The notes under the pieces: model-generated | Seen by the model: the letters and a program-made list of their open reading frames with translations, nothing else | The model's database searches: none | What the model was told of the DNA's origin: nothing | Shown: in pieces, positions 1 through 11,130 of the stretch | Numbering within the stretch: position 1 is the stretch's first letter | Layout of the letters: each line of letters starts with the position of its first letter | Translations under genes and position numbers: made by a program | DNA from: Physcia stellaris | Lineage: Eukaryota; Ascomycota; Lecanoromycetes; Caliciales; Physciaceae | Assembly: GCA_018902385.1 (NCBI GenBank) | Contig: JABSSW010000034.1 | Location: forward strand, 434,001 to 498,000 | Reading direction: 5' to 3' | DNA: 64,000 nt

Positions 1-1
1 G

Positions 2-289
2 ATCGAGGCTGTAGAGGCGCAGAAGGGGAGGAAGGGTGGGCGGAGGAAAGAGGATAGTAAGCCTGCGTTGGTGAAGCGGGAGCTGGAGAGTTTGCTGGAG
101 TATAAGCGGAAGGAGTTGAGGGAGGTGGAGAGTGGGGAGGGGAGGGTGAAGGTGGGGCAGGGGCTGAAGGGGGTGGAGGGGGAGATTGGGAGTATTAGGG
201 AGTTGGTGGAGGGGTTGGAGGGGCATTTGAAGGAGAGGGAGAGGGTGCTTGAGGGGTTGAAGGCGGAGGTGGAACAGGAGAGGAGGTGA
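2..289 (+). CDS. 3' end of a coiled-coil protein, 5' end outside window
   Basis: An open frame enters from the left edge and ends at a stop at 287-289, giving at least 95 residues. The visible part starts with a Lys/Arg/Gly-rich stretch and continues as a Glu/Leu/Lys-rich heptad-like segment (ELESLLEYKRKELREVE and onward), so a C-terminal coiled coil is likely. Codons are strongly GC-rich at third positions, unlike the accessory genes further right. It converges on the SNF2 gene that ends at 971. I do not recognise the protein; with only the tail visible its role cannot be given. Confidence 0.6.
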   Translation: MEAVEAQKGRKGGRRKEDSKPALVKRELESLLEYKRKELREVESGEGRVKVGQGLKGVEGEIGSIRELVEGLEGHLKERERVLEGLKAEVEQERR

Positions 290-970
290 AGAGTGAGATG
301 GTGGAGCTAGGACTACTTCAAGAGGTCAGAGCATTGATTGGTCTGTGTAAGTTCAAAGAATCAAGATGTCACTCTCTTGTTTCTTCTTCCTCTTCGCTCT
401 TCCCACGACTTCGCTATCTACCACTTCTCTTCATCCTCAACCTCTAGCTATTCCATTCACGTATCTCCCCTCCCTTCCATCTCCTACCAACCTCCCTCCC
501 ATCGCTCAACACATCGACTCCCCAGGCACCAGTCGACATCAAATTCCCAAAAATCAAGCATAGAACGCCACAGCTATCCAGATCATAACCTCTCCCAGCA
601 TATGCCAAGTCGTGGCAAAAAAAGGGGTAAATTACAAGCTAGTCCGAATCGAGGTTTTCTATACTTTCAGCATCGAAGATCCAAGGTCCGGAATCACAAG
701 TTCGACTCAACGCGCTAATTCAAATCGAGGTTTCTCGGACTCCAGCGTCGGATTCGGGATATATCACAAGGTGATTTCTGGAATGGTATGTGATAGGGGG
801 TGTGGATTTAGAAGGAATAGATTCGAGAACGCTTCATTCCACCGACTTGAGACCTCCCCAGACGCCCAATGCTTCCTGAGCAGCGGTAGAAACAAATGGC
901 CTGATACCAGCAACATATATGATCAGACACCATGTATACATCCCTCCCCTCCCCAGCCTCCATCCCAAAT
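290..970. other. Convergent intergenic spacer
   Basis: This is the spacer between two converging 3' ends. It holds pyrimidine-rich tracts around 370-500 and a short repeated phrase near 645 and 720 (AATCGAGGTTT). I see no gene. Confidence 0.5.
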
Positions 971-3356
971 TCATCCCAAACTCCCCAGAATATCATCCCC
1001 ACCCCTCTTCGTCTCAATCGTCTTGAATTTATCCCCTCCATCCTCACCCTTCTCCGCCCTCTCATACGCCGCCGGACTCCGATCCGTCAACACCCCCAGA
1101 TCCTCCTCCGTCAAGATCTCTCCCTGCGGATTATACGTCTCGAAATCGTCGCTCTCGGCCAAGATGCGCTGCAGCTCCGTCATATCCTCTTCCTTCTTCC
1201 CCTTATTCTGGTTAAGGATACTCCGGAATTTATCCTTCTGGATAACCAGTTTCTCCAGCCTGCGCTTGCCATCCGCCTTTTCGAGGAGTGTCTGCTCGAT
1301 TGTACCTTTCGTGGCAAGCCGGTATACGATCACTGGCCGCGTCTGTCCGATTCGATGAGCGCGGTCTTGCGCTTGGAGATCTTGCTGCGGGTTCCAGTCG
1401 CTGTCGTAGAGAATGACTGTGTCTGCCGCCGTGAGATTGATGCCTAGCCCGCCCGCTCGTGTGCTCAATAGGAAGAGTTTGCAGTCTGGATCGGTATTGA
1501 AAGCTTCGATTTGATCTTGGCGATCAGAGGCTTTGACGGCGCCGTCGATGCGGCAGACCGTCCATCCGTGCAGGATCTCGGCCCAGTCCTGGAGCATATC
1601 GAGCTGAGTCTGGAATTGGGAGAAGAGGATGACTTTATGGCCCTTTTTGAAGAGAGAAGGGACAAGACGGTCGAGCATGATCATTTTGCCGGAAGCGGTG
1701 ACGAGCGTGGAGTCTGGGTCTGCGTCTGCGGGCCAGGGGCGAGTGAAGTGGTGTGGGGAATTGCATGCGAGGCGGAGCTGCATTACTGGGTTTTGCAACT
1801 TCTTGTGGGAGACTTCTTTCCGGGCTTTGGCCAGGATGTCTTTGCTGGAGCGGGCTTCGGCTTCGGAGGAGTCTTCTGACAGTGAGGGGGAGGTCTCAAT
1901 TTGTTTGAAGTATTCGCGGTCGCTGACTTCTTTGTAGTCTTTCTTTCGGCCTCGGGAGCGGATACTTGATGCTGGTGTGGAGGAGCGAGAGGATTTGGCA
2001 CTTTTATTGGGCGTCGTAGTGCCGGAGTCGGCTTTGCGCTTCAGATTCTGGACGGTGAGATTGCCTACTCCGCCACCAATTCGCTCAATGGCTTTTTCTT
2101 CGAGGTAGGCTCTGATGTCGTCGTTTTGAATCTTCTTGTAGATCTCTTGTTGCAGTGTCGTCATTGGAGCGTAGAGGATGTATTCTCGCTTTTTAGGCAG
2201 ATTAGTCTCGACATCGTTCTTTACCCTGCGGAGTAGGAACGGTTTGAGGATTGCATGGAGGGAGGCTATTGTTCGGCGTTGGCGATCACGCGACATGTAT
2301 TCCTTGTGACCCTCTTTGCCTTGGACGTCGGAAAAGTCAAACATGCTCTCAAAATGTTCGAGATCCGAGAACGCTTCAGGGAGGAGGAAGTTGAGAAGAG
2401 ACCAGAGTTCAGAGAGGTTGTTCTGGAGGGGAGTGCCGGTGAGGATGAGGCGGGACTCGGAGGGATACTGTTTGAGCTCTTTGACCAGCTTGCAATTGAA
2501 GTTCTTCAGGCGGTGTCCCTCATCCTGAAAAATCAGCAGAGAACATTCAGCATGGAGGGGAACTTACCACGACGATGAATTTCCACTGATAATTGGCCAA
2601 GTATTTCTTATCCTTCATGCAAATCTCGTACGATGTACACACCACTGGGAATTTCGATCCTTTGCTGTCTCCCTTCAAGTCCTGCCTCCTTATTCTACCT
2701 CTTTCTTGAGGAGTCCCGTGATACATGACGACTGGAATCTCTGGTGTCCATCTTGCGAATTCATTGACCCAATTCGTGACAGTGCTGAGAGGACCTAGAA
2801 TGAGGAATGGACCATTGGTGCCTTGTTCGCGAAGGAATGCGAGGAAGGAAATGAGCTGGATCGTCTTGCCCAAGCCCATCTCATCCGCTAGAATGCCATT
2901 GAGACCGATCGAGTACAGACATGTGAGCCATGTGAGACCTTCAAGCTGGTAATCTCGCATTTTGCCTCCAGACACGAGTTTGGGTTGAGAGGCCGTTTGA
3001 GTCTTCCTGGCTTCCAGAGCTTGCTTGAGCTGGTCCATGATGGCGGATGAGAAGCCCTGTGACGTTAGTGACCTTACAATGACGGATGATATTCCTACCT
3101 GACTTCTACTCAAGAACCAGTCCAAATCAGTCATCGACTGGCTGTCCTCACTCTCCAACCGCTGCTTCTCCTCCTCTTTCGTCTGCTTCCTCACCTGTTT
3201 AGTCTCTTCCTTCAGCCTTTCCTCCTCTTTCTGCATTTTCTCCACACGAGGATCATACTCTTCGTCTGAGACATGCGCTGAGGGGGGAGAGGAGGGAGGA
3301 CTTGAAGATGGTGACTTGACGTCCGGAGATCCTGGAGTAATTGGTGTTGAGCTCAT
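971..3356 (-). CDS. irc5: SNF2-family chromatin remodeller, IRC5/HELLS/DDM1 type
   Basis: This is an ATP-dependent nucleosome remodeller predicted to act in the nucleus. Two introns are visible: 3057-3098 (42 nt, branch-like CTAAC) and 2525-2567 (43 nt). Splicing gives 766 residues from ATG 3356. Residues 1-85 are Ser/Pro and Lys/Glu-rich. The helicase core has DEMGLGKT near 144-151 (ATP binding), DEGH at 250-253 directly after the second intron, a TGTPLQNN motif, then STRAGGLGIN near 603 and QAQDRAHRIGQ near 634. The C-terminal stretch GEILTEEDLGVLTDRS resembles the conserved tail of HELLS/Irc5. Known family: yeast Irc5, Neurospora MUS-30, plant DDM1, animal HELLS; roles in heterochromatin, DNA methylation or genome stability. 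The whole motif set is present, so the gene looks functional. An upstream in-frame TTG at 3404 lacks an ATG, so I chose 3356. Confidence 0.93.
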
Positions 3357-3759
3357 ACTCGGATTGCCTTGGGCAGGCGACACGTTAAATCGCGGGAATT
3401 GCAATAGGACGCTCTCGCTCCTGCTGTGGCGAACTCGCGGTCTGTAAGTCTTGTTTCAACCGCTGATCACAACGCGAGGACTGCGAAGAATGGGTAAGAT
3501 GGTCTTCAAAGGCAATGTTTCTGTACAATGGACCAGCAACTTAAGGTGTAAACATGTGGTTGAAAAAATGGAGCAACGCGAACGGTATTTCCAAAAATCA
3601 TGATGTCACGCGTTCGACTACGCGTTTGACTGGGTAACTTTAACCTAGCGTGATCGAAGATCTCAGATTAGCGAGATTCGATCCAGATCTGAATATCCAA
3701 CTCCGCTCCTCATCCCGAACGCAATACAAGATTATAAACCCGGTGCTCTGCCATCTTCG
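3357..3759. other. Upstream region of the SNF2 gene
   Basis: This lies between the SNF2 start and the 3' end of the next minus-strand gene. A splice-acceptor-like TTACAG near 3440 on the minus strand leaves room for a 5' untranslated exon. I see no separate gene. Confidence 0.35.
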
Positions 3760-4380
3760 TCATAATGCTGGCGATCCTAGCCTTCGTTTGCCAGTCCCTT
3801 CTCCGCTATCTTCTCCAAATCCAGCTTTCGACGCGGAGATACCCGCTTCGCTTTCTCGACTCGCGCCCGGGTCAGCCTGGGAACAGGTGGATTCTACACA
3901 CTTAGCATGCGCAAGCTCGGGTAGAACTGGGTACGACTTACATGGATATAGTTCCTCTCCCTCATGTCCTTGCGGAACAACCTCTCTTCCTTCGCTTCCT
4001 CCTTCTTTGCCTCCTTGATCTTCCGTATCAACTCCTGCCTCGCCGCTTTCTTCCTCTTCTTTTCTTCTTCAAGCTGAGCGAGTCGTAATATGTCCCGCGG
4101 CGCTGCCTCCCTTGCGATCTCCGCAATACGAATCTCATCCCTTTCCCGACAAGCTCTCCATTCCTCGAGGATCTTCGGCTGCTTCGCTTGGTTCTCGGCC
4201 ATGCGCTTCTGCTGCTCTGCAACCAGCTTTGCATTGAGCTTTTTAAAGTGCTCGTGGGTCATGCGCATCGCCTCGTAGAGGGCCTCGTATCGGTTGTGGG
4301 GAGCTTCAGCCTGCTGCCGTGAGTAAAGGACTATGAGACAATAAAAGACTTACCTCGTGATTAGACTTGGATGGTGCCAT
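3760..4380 (-). CDS. Small Lys/Glu-rich protein, unknown role
   Basis: Three exons are proposed: ATG at 4380, intron 4311-4353 (43 nt), intron 3877-3941 (65 nt), stop at 3760-3762. All exon lengths are multiples of three and give 170 residues. The middle exon is almost entirely helical and highly charged (EEEKKRKKAARQELIRKIKE), with few hydrophobic residues, as in ribosome-associated or nucleolar proteins. The last exon is Gly/Ser-rich and the least certain; without the second splice the frame would end about 15 residues after NYIHV. The gene is co-oriented with the SNF2 gene and lies 404 bases upstream of its start. I do not recognise the family; composition alone does not give a function. 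Confidence 0.6.
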
Positions 4381-5540
4381 TTCGAAAGATATGTGAGGAT
4401 CTAATGGAATATTATCTGCGACAATATAAGCTTCAACTTGCAAATATATAGGTATTCATGGAAGAAGTCGATGAAGGCGCCAGGAATCCGGCTGGGAGTG
4501 AGCACAGGGGGAGGAATGATATGTGGCCTACGATTCAGAATAGTGGGCTGGAGGTGACTACAATGATGAGTATATTGATCTGGATGTTATGGTTGTATAG
4601 ATGGAAGCTAAACAATGATTTCATACGAGTCTTGACGAAACGTTGATGGAATGGATAAATGGCAGAAAAGGTTTACTTTATACTCAAGATGCTGTCAATG
4701 ACCCATAGCAACGGGTGCTTGCGGTAAGTAAAGACTCATTTATAACAATGACTGTTGAGCGGAAGCTACGGAGAAAGCAAACCATGAGTCAGAAGTTGAC
4801 TTCACTGACGATGAAATTAACAGCGATTAGCACGGAAGCGCCCATTCATTTTGTGCAAATGCTGGGTCTCCTAATCAAATGGGTCGGCTGGGTGCGGAAA
4901 GTAGGTCAACACGCTTGGTTCGTTCAAACGTTGAGCGGAGAGTGCCACAATCTGGCCGTCCCACCCGCAAGTCGATTGGCTGGAGTTCTCGGTGGATTGG
5001 AAGTTGAGACTCAACATTTTTGGTTCGGCTTTGGCACCCGTGGCTACCTTACAGTAAGTCAGGCATATACTCCAAGTTAGTTATGCGGTGTCAAGATGTC
5101 TTGCTTCTCGAAATAACCCCAAGTGTTCAGAGGCATTTTTGGGAGAGCTACCTTGGGTTGTTGCAGTCGCACCGAATCTCTAAGAAAAATATGTCATAGG
5201 CGTAGGCAAGCAGCGCTTGAAGAACAATATAAATGACTCATTCCGCAAGATTTTTGAATCCTCGTGTTATAATGCAAATAGGGCGATTTTTAGAAGAAAT
5301 GGGCCTTTTGGTCCAGTGATCCCGATGATGACGCTGAGATTGTTGAAACAGAGGATTTTGTTTCCGATGGTCACAATCTCCGATTGCTAGGCCTGGCAGG
5401 AGTTAGAGCCCGTCAAAGCAGGTTTTCGAACCAGACTGAGGGACTTCATTTTTGCTCTTCTTTTCATGAAGTCTTTTGCTTTTATTTCATCAAATAGATT
5501 TCGCCCAAGAAGTCTTTCAGTCGAGTGTCAATACGGGCAA
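4381..5540. other. Spacer without a convincing gene
   Basis: Short open frames exist (for example 4715-5080 on the plus strand) but none shows family features or clean splice context. From here to about 32 kb the non-genic DNA is made of diverged low-copy repeats. Confidence 0.4.
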
Positions 5541-5601
5541 GCTGATGGTTTCCCGATTTAGGGTGCTCGTTTGAGAGCAAGCTCACAACGCTCTCGGAGA
5601 T
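5541..5601 (+). repeat. Dispersed repeat, copy 1 of a pair
   Basis: About 60 bases match 7241-7298 in the same orientation. The shared core is TTTGAGAGCAAGCTC followed by an AACGCTCTC block. Confidence 0.6.
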
Positions 5602-5734
5602 ACTCGTACTTGTCCTAACGATCAGCAACTCGTACGGTTCAATCAACAAGTGTCTGTACGCAAGCTGTTGCACCGTCCTAGACATGACTAGCCTTTTTTA
5701 CGAATAATCTACAAATGAGAACGTTCAGCCCAAC

Positions 5735-5836
5735 ATCGAGCCTTTCGCACTTTCCCTGAGGCGTGGAGCATAGTCGGAGATGGCTTATCGTCTGGTGTGG
5801 TGCGGTATGGCGTTCGATATATCGACCGATAATATA
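5735..5836 (-). repeat. Inverted dispersed repeat (partner at 10122-10236)
   Basis: The reverse complement matches 10122-10236 over about 100 bases, with shared blocks CGATATATCGAA, a CATCAGATGATAA-like core and GTGCGAAAGRCTCGATGTT. On the minus strand the left copy reads as a short protein segment (RYIERHTAPHQTISHLRL), so the repeat may be decayed coding sequence. Confidence 0.6.
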
Positions 5837-6589
5837 TTCATCTTGATAATGCAGATTCTTATCGAACCCGACGATGGAAGTGACCTGCATAATTCCAGAC
5901 CACGAGGATTGGTGGACTGCTTGCCTGAGAATTGTTACTGCTTTTCCTGCAGGGGCTCACCCTGTTATATGACATACCTATTTGCGCAGGGACTGCCGCT
6001 GCTATCAATGCCATACCTCTTTCTGCAGGGACTTACACTGTTACAGCCTCTGCCGCGGACTTTTCGATTAAGTCGTCTATGGACACGCAGGTTGTGAACT
6101 CTGGAAGAAATCAGTCAGCGAAAACCGACGAGGGTATGTCATTAAATTCCTACCGCGTGTCACATTAACATTCTTGATAGAACACGAGAAGCTGAAGCTA
6201 GGGGAGAGAGTCCAAGCAATCGCCCAAGCACATATGGACGGACCTGGTGTCGAGGATACCTATGTCGGATGCTCTTAAGTGTCAACTGGAGGAAAGAAAG
6301 TTGAAAAAGGGAGCGCTGAAGCAGGCTAAAAGCCAGAAAGCTCACTGCAACGAGGAGGTAAAATAGGCGGAGATGGATTTTCTCTCTGCTGCTTGGTCCG
6401 AAGCTGCTGATTTCATTTCGTGAATTGCATTTTTCAAGCATGAAAGACTTATTGAACGCCTTGAGATAGAGAGCAATGTACCTGGATGGAAACTATGAAT
6501 GCCCTCAAAAGCCGCGTCATAGCCCTCGAAGATAGCATTGTCTGTTAATGATCATATCTCAGGATTAATCTCTATCATCAAAACAGCTC

Positions 6590-6760
6590 TGAAACAACGA
6601 TTGGCCGAGTTTGGAAATATACAAGGGATTGCATCCATGAAAGAGTTGAAAGATAGACGCTTTTCAGAGTCGAAGTCCGCAAGCTCAATTCCAAGTCATG
6701 CCAAAACAGAGTTGGAAAACAGGTTACCCGAGTCTGGAGCAGGATTGCTTCCCTGGAAAG
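6590..6760 (+). repeat. Coding-like dispersed repeat, copy 1
   Basis: This matches 15030-15185. Both hold an AACRRTTGGCCGAGTT unit followed, 110-125 bases later, by an AACAGGTTACCCGAGTC unit. One frame reads QRLAEFGNIQGIASM here and QRLAEFGNIKGIASI at the partner. The conserved reading suggests both are remains of one protein-coding family. Confidence 0.55.
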
Positions 6761-6920
6761 ATCAGCCCTTGATCAAGGTGGCTACAACATCGCGGCATGT
6801 AAATTTTCATCAATCGCAATTTATTGTGTACAGATCATCTTTAGTGGTCGCGACTATATTGTCAATACTGCGCCTGGCGCCCAGGATACGCTCAGAAGCC
6901 TGCAAAAGCACTGCCTGTAT

Positions 6921-7050
6921 AGAGACTTTGGTGGTTGGCCCGGCCAGCGAGCACCGCCTATGCAAGAAAACACCCACAACAAGGGCTCTGCTGGGCAGTA
7001 GCATCGCCGGCTAACTCCCCTACCTACGCGGCCGGGCTATGGAGTTGATA
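6921..7050 (+). repeat. Dispersed repeat, pair with 14141-14267
   Basis: About 120 bases align with 14141-14267. Shared blocks include GGTTGGCCCG, CTATGCAAGAAA, GCAGTAGCATCGCCG and GAGTTGATA/GGTTGATA. Together with the 6590/15030 pair this indicates two related accessory segments at 6.5-7.1 and 14.1-15.3 kb, with their parts in different order. Confidence 0.6.
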
Positions 7051-7240
7051 TGTACATGAAAACGACCCCTCAGGAGCGTGTGAGCGGGAAACAAAAACGT
7101 TCCGAAGAATGAGGAACAGAAAGGGGAAAACAATGGGCGGCCGTCTGCAATATAACGAGCAGAAGGTCCGAGCAATTTCCCTGGCGGTTGGGCCTCCATG
7201 CGCCTTCCCTGCATCAGCACCCCTGTCCAGCAGGCCGAGA

Positions 7241-7298
7241 GCTCATGATTTCCCGACTTTGGATGCTCTTTGAGAGCAAGCTCCCAACGCTCTCAAGG
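7241..7298 (+). repeat. Dispersed repeat, copy 2 of a pair
   Basis: This is the second copy of the repeat at 5541-5601, in the same orientation. Confidence 0.6.
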
Positions 7299-7583
7299 GT
7301 GTGTTGGTGTACAAGATGTGCAGCAAGCAACTGCACCGGCAGAATAGATTTCAGCCTTATGATAGGGCAGACCCCTTTAATTGGGAGATCGTCCATGTTC
7401 ATAGTGGGCTTTGGCGCAGTGGACTCTGTTATTTGAATATGTTCCCTGGTCAGCAAAATAGATTACGACTGTTTGAAGTATTAATGTTCATAACAGAGCT
7501 CACAAATCACAGGCGATCAGCAGGGGTAAATTTGTGGAGACATGGAACGAAATTCATTACTAGAATCTAATCTACAGCCCATT

Positions 7584-7614
7584 GAAGAAGAAGAAGAAGA
7601 AGAAGAAGAAGAAG
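7584..7614 (+). repeat. GAA microsatellite
   Basis: About ten perfect GAA units lie a few bases beyond the stop codon of the minus-strand gene that ends at 7626. Confidence 0.9.
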
Positions 7615-7625
7615 ACCCGTCCCAT

Positions 7626-9377
7626 TCAGAGGTCTCCGTCCTCATCTTCGGGGAGAGCAGCCTGAGCGGCGTCGTCCAGGGCCATGCGGTCCGCTTGGGA
7701 TTCCGCAGAGGGCTGGGAGGGAGGGAGGGGAGGGGCGATACGAGCACGGCTGGCTTCGTCGGCTACGGAGCGGTCATCCTCAATCTCCCGGATACCGTTA
7801 TCGACAGAAGAGAGTATCGCTGTGAATCCAGAGGCGTCAGTGACCGCCGAGATTTGACCCTCGAGGTGATCATCTACATAAGACGCGGCTGGAAGCCGAC
7901 TGATCATTCTCCCAAGGTTGCCGATCAAGGCATCTTGGAGCTGCGTGTCTGCACCGCTCTCGGTAGCTTCAACGCGATTACCCAGGAGCTCGTTCATCTC
8001 CTGCTGAGCAGCAACGAGTGAACTCGACAAACGGTCTCGTGCCCGGCCTCGCGTCTCTACGCGCTCTCGATCGAGTGCGGAGGCGGTCAGCTGCTGCTCA
8101 GTCTTCTGCTGAGCATCCAGAGCCTGCCGAGCCAGCTCTGAAGCCTCCCGAGCCTGCTCCTGCGCCTGCCGAGCCTGCTGCTCAGCCTGCTGTCTAGCCT
8201 GCCTAGACGTGGCCAGCTCCTGCTGGAGCGTGGTGTTTGTCTGATTAGCAGAGGTGAGCTGTCCCTGCTGAGTCGTGACCTGCAGCCTAAGCCGCAACAT
8301 CTCGTTGTCCCGCCGAGTGGCCTCATCGCCTCGCTGCACGATCTCCTGCTCAAGAGCTGAGATCCGCGAGCGTAAGGTATCGGCTTCCCCGACAGCGCGC
8401 TCGTCGGCGGAAGGGGCTGGGATGTCAGTCATAGAGGAGTCCTCGCCCTTTGCCACACCCTCAGTAGTCTTGTCAACAGGCTTGCCAACAGGATTGTCGC
8501 CTTTGCCACCTTCACCTTTGCCTTTGCCTTTGCCTCGACTCCCCTCTTTTTCTTAGCCGCAGGCTCATTCTCGCCCTTCTTCTCCATGGCGGGGCCAGTC
8601 GAGGGGTTGAAAGAAAGGGTGAGAGGGGAAGGCGCTTCATCTTGATTGCTCGACAACGCTTGCTGACGCTTTCGAGCCGCGGCAATGTCATGCGCGAACT
8701 GCCCGGCGAATTCAGTGTTGGTGCGCTCAGCTACGAAGCGACCTCGATCATAGCCCTGCGGGTTGCGCGGCTGGGTAGGAGGATAGCTATGTTACTGGAG
8801 AGCAGAGTTGAATGTAAAAAAGAGGCAAGGGGGACTTTTGCACTGCTCTTGGGGCGTTGACGAGTGCCGGATAGTTTGGTAGGTCGGTATTGCGAATTCA
8901 GCGGCTTCAATAAGACGACAACAGTTCTTCTAGCATCGGCAAGAGGTTGAGGTGCGGCGCTCACGCGTCGAACAATGCCCGCTGCTCGTGACGGTCGGTG
9001 GGGACGTACTGCTGGATTCATTTCGGCGGAAATTTCTTCGGTAAACTCAGAGGAGGCTCGCTTAGGAAGCCAGAAGGAGAAGGGGTTGAGGTAGTGCTCA
9101 GCGCCCCATGACTCGGCCATTGGGTGTTCTGAGCCTCATTAGCACGCTCTTCGCGATTCCGCTTTTTGCCGTCAATAGACTTGCATCTATGCTCTTCGGC
9201 CTTTTTCTTCTCTACCGCCTCCGCCTTCCTCTTCGCCGCCTCGCCCTCCCTCTGCTTCTTTCTCTCCTTCTGCGTCTTCTGCTGCTTCTTCCGCTTCTTC
9301 TCCGTCTCCTCCACCATCATCCTCTGCACCTCCTCCGCCACCAATCTGATCAACTCACTCTTCTCCTCACCAGACAT
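7626..9377 (-). CDS. Lineage-specific coiled-coil protein gene, frame uncertain
   Basis: The ATG is at 9377 and the stop at 7626-7628. Coding sense is clear in blocks but not in one frame. The first block (9377 to about 9130) is a Lys/Glu coiled coil (EKKRKKQQKTQKERKKQR). A middle part reads QQYVPTDRHEQRALFDA, then, after a possible intron, CRLIEAAEFAIPTYQTIR, and after another AFAHDIAAARKRQQ-like sequence. The last 276 residues (8456-7626) are a long Gln/Ala/Glu coiled coil with an acidic end (PEDEDGDL). Two frame changes, near 9130 and in an A5/G4 purine run near 8555, each fit loss of one base; a third change near 9018 is of the other sign or a splice site. The gene may be decaying, or the assembly has small indels. 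I know no homologue. The order of blocks is seen; the exon map is inference. Confidence 0.5.
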
Positions 9378-9550
9378 TTTGCAAACAACGAGTTATTACA
9401 AGTTGAATGCGGGTGCGTGAACAATGCGAATTGATAATGCGTAAACGACTCGAGCTTACTCTAAGTCTAACAGCGATTAAAAGTATAGCGGATTGGATCA
9501 ACAACGAGGCACGAGGAAGGAAAAGAAGATCGCGACCCAGCGAGAAATCT

Positions 9551-9664
9551 AGTGAAAGGGTAGGCTCGGTAGGGTTAGAGACCACCAAATCTGGCTGTTT
9601 CTATTAGCTGAGATTATGTAAGCTCCCGTCCGCCCCTAGAACTAACCCTACCCTTTCACTAAAA
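9551..9664. repeat. Imperfect inverted repeat of about 110 bp
   Basis: AGTGAAAGGGTAGG plus TAGGGTTAG on the left is matched by CTAACCCTACCCTTTCACT on the right, separated by about 65 bases. The left arm has about nine extra bases. It could be a small foldback element; no target duplication is evident. Confidence 0.5.
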
Positions 9665-10121
9665 GTTATCCGAGAGGTCCTGCAGCGAGGAAAGGAATAG
9701 CCAGACTGCACTAGCATTGTTTTAGTCAACTCATTTTAAATTAATGAGGAACGAGACTCTGGGATCTTGATCGCTTGCCAAAAGCTTCCATTACCCAGCC
9801 ACCGTGTCTCACGACGAATTTTAGAGGGTTAAACTGGGACACGCGAGTCCTGCATATCTACGATCAACAACGTAAAATCTACCCGCTTTCTTTGCTGCAC
9901 TCTTTATCAGCATTTTGAAGTGACCTCGAAATGCCGTCAATCATCAGCAGTCTCAGTCTCTATGATCTCATCGCCTGGTAATAGAGTGAGTAGTGCGATA
10001 TTTGTTGCATATCCTGACAGACCTCCGATCACCCGACTCGGGACGGAATCAAGAAGATGATGGCTAATCCACGATATACTCATATATTTTGTATCAAGGA
10101 AAAATCCGCATTTTGTCAACA

Positions 10122-10236
10122 TGAACATATTGGCGATCGATATATCGAAAACCAAACCGCATTACATCAGATGATAAAATATCTGCGACTACGCTAAACG
10201 TCTCAAGAAAAGTGCGAAAGACTCGATGTTTGGCTG
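10122..10236 (+). repeat. Inverted dispersed repeat (partner at 5735-5836)
   Basis: This is the reverse-complement partner of 5735-5836. Both copies contain the palindromic CGATATATCG. Confidence 0.6.
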
Positions 10237-11035
10237 AGGCTTCGATCTGTGCACTGAAGACATTCAATGTTTCTTCTCTGATGTACGAACTCTGTGCTTC
10301 AAACCAGTTCTCGTCAAAGCCTCAGTTGTAAGACAAATGCTAAAATGAGAAAGGTCTATATGTCCCGCTGTAGAAAAAGAATCAAGAAGCAAGCATTTCA
10401 GTTCCTTCAATGATCTGCACAATCAGATCATAATATCTCAACTCCGAGATCGTGATAAGTGACTGAGACCAAGGCTCGGAAGTAATGAATCTCTGATTCC
10501 GATGATTACTGCCTTCTCTGTCCTGAGACCGCATAGTTACTAGCTTTATCGCGAATCGCGAAGAAATAGATATCTACGGGCAAAGCGGAATCATCAAAGC
10601 TGGTATGGTCTGGAAAGATCAACGTCTAAATGATGAACATCTTGCATCGTGCACATCTACACAGACTCAGAACGCTATGAGCTTCATGCCACTAGACCAT
10701 GAGCCTATCCATCGGGATTCAACTTAGTTTGTACCATATACAGGGGAAATATCAGTGACGTACTGATATCGTCGTTGGATGTTGTGGGAAATGCACGATC
10801 CAGTGTACATCTCCAACAAATTGCCCTATGTGGTGTACGAGCAGTTAGTGCAGACGAAAATAAGCAAGCCCAAAATAAAGGAATATCACGACCCTTTCTT
10901 TTCGATATGGAACCGGATCTTTGGATGCCGCGTAAGCCAGGATTACAAACGCTGCGAAAATTTTGCAGAGATTGCCATTTATCGCGAAGCCGGTAAGGGT
11001 AATATATTTAATTCGCATGTAATATCATATATAAT

Positions 11036-11130
11036 GGCTCTCATGGTCTAGTGGTCAAGCGATAGTCTTGTCACGAAGCTCTGTGGGAAGCTCTGCACGC
11101 GTTCGATTCCCAAGGCTGACATCTGCTTTT
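11036..11130 (+). tRNA. tRNA-Asp-like remnant or SINE head
   Basis: The stretch has an A-box-like TGGTCTAGTGGTCAAG, a GTCAC segment where the Asp anticodon would lie, and a B-box-like CGTTCGATTCC. The acceptor and T stems do not pair properly and there is extra sequence between the anticodon and the B box. It is therefore not a normal tRNA; a pseudogene or a tRNA-derived SINE head is more likely. Confidence 0.3.

Larger units (their letters stand above)
9378..11035. other. Gene-free stretch with scattered repeats
   Basis: It contains an imperfect inverted repeat (9551-9664), the partner of the 5735-5836 repeat (10122-10236) and, at about 10020-10045, a copy of the ACCCGACTCGGGACGG-type motif that recurs through the window. 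I see no gene. Confidence 0.4.

Noticed and set aside
366-718. Ser/Pro/His-rich plus-strand frames
   Set aside because: Low-complexity pyrimidine-rich spacer; two frames are open at once and neither has motif or splice support.
612-1879. Long plus-strand frames opposite the SNF2 gene
   Set aside because: They are antisense to a gene with a full set of helicase motifs; their sequence is explained by its codon use.
4715-5080. 121-residue plus-strand frame as a gene
   Set aside because: No recognisable motif, no splice or start context, and it lies in repeat-rich spacer.
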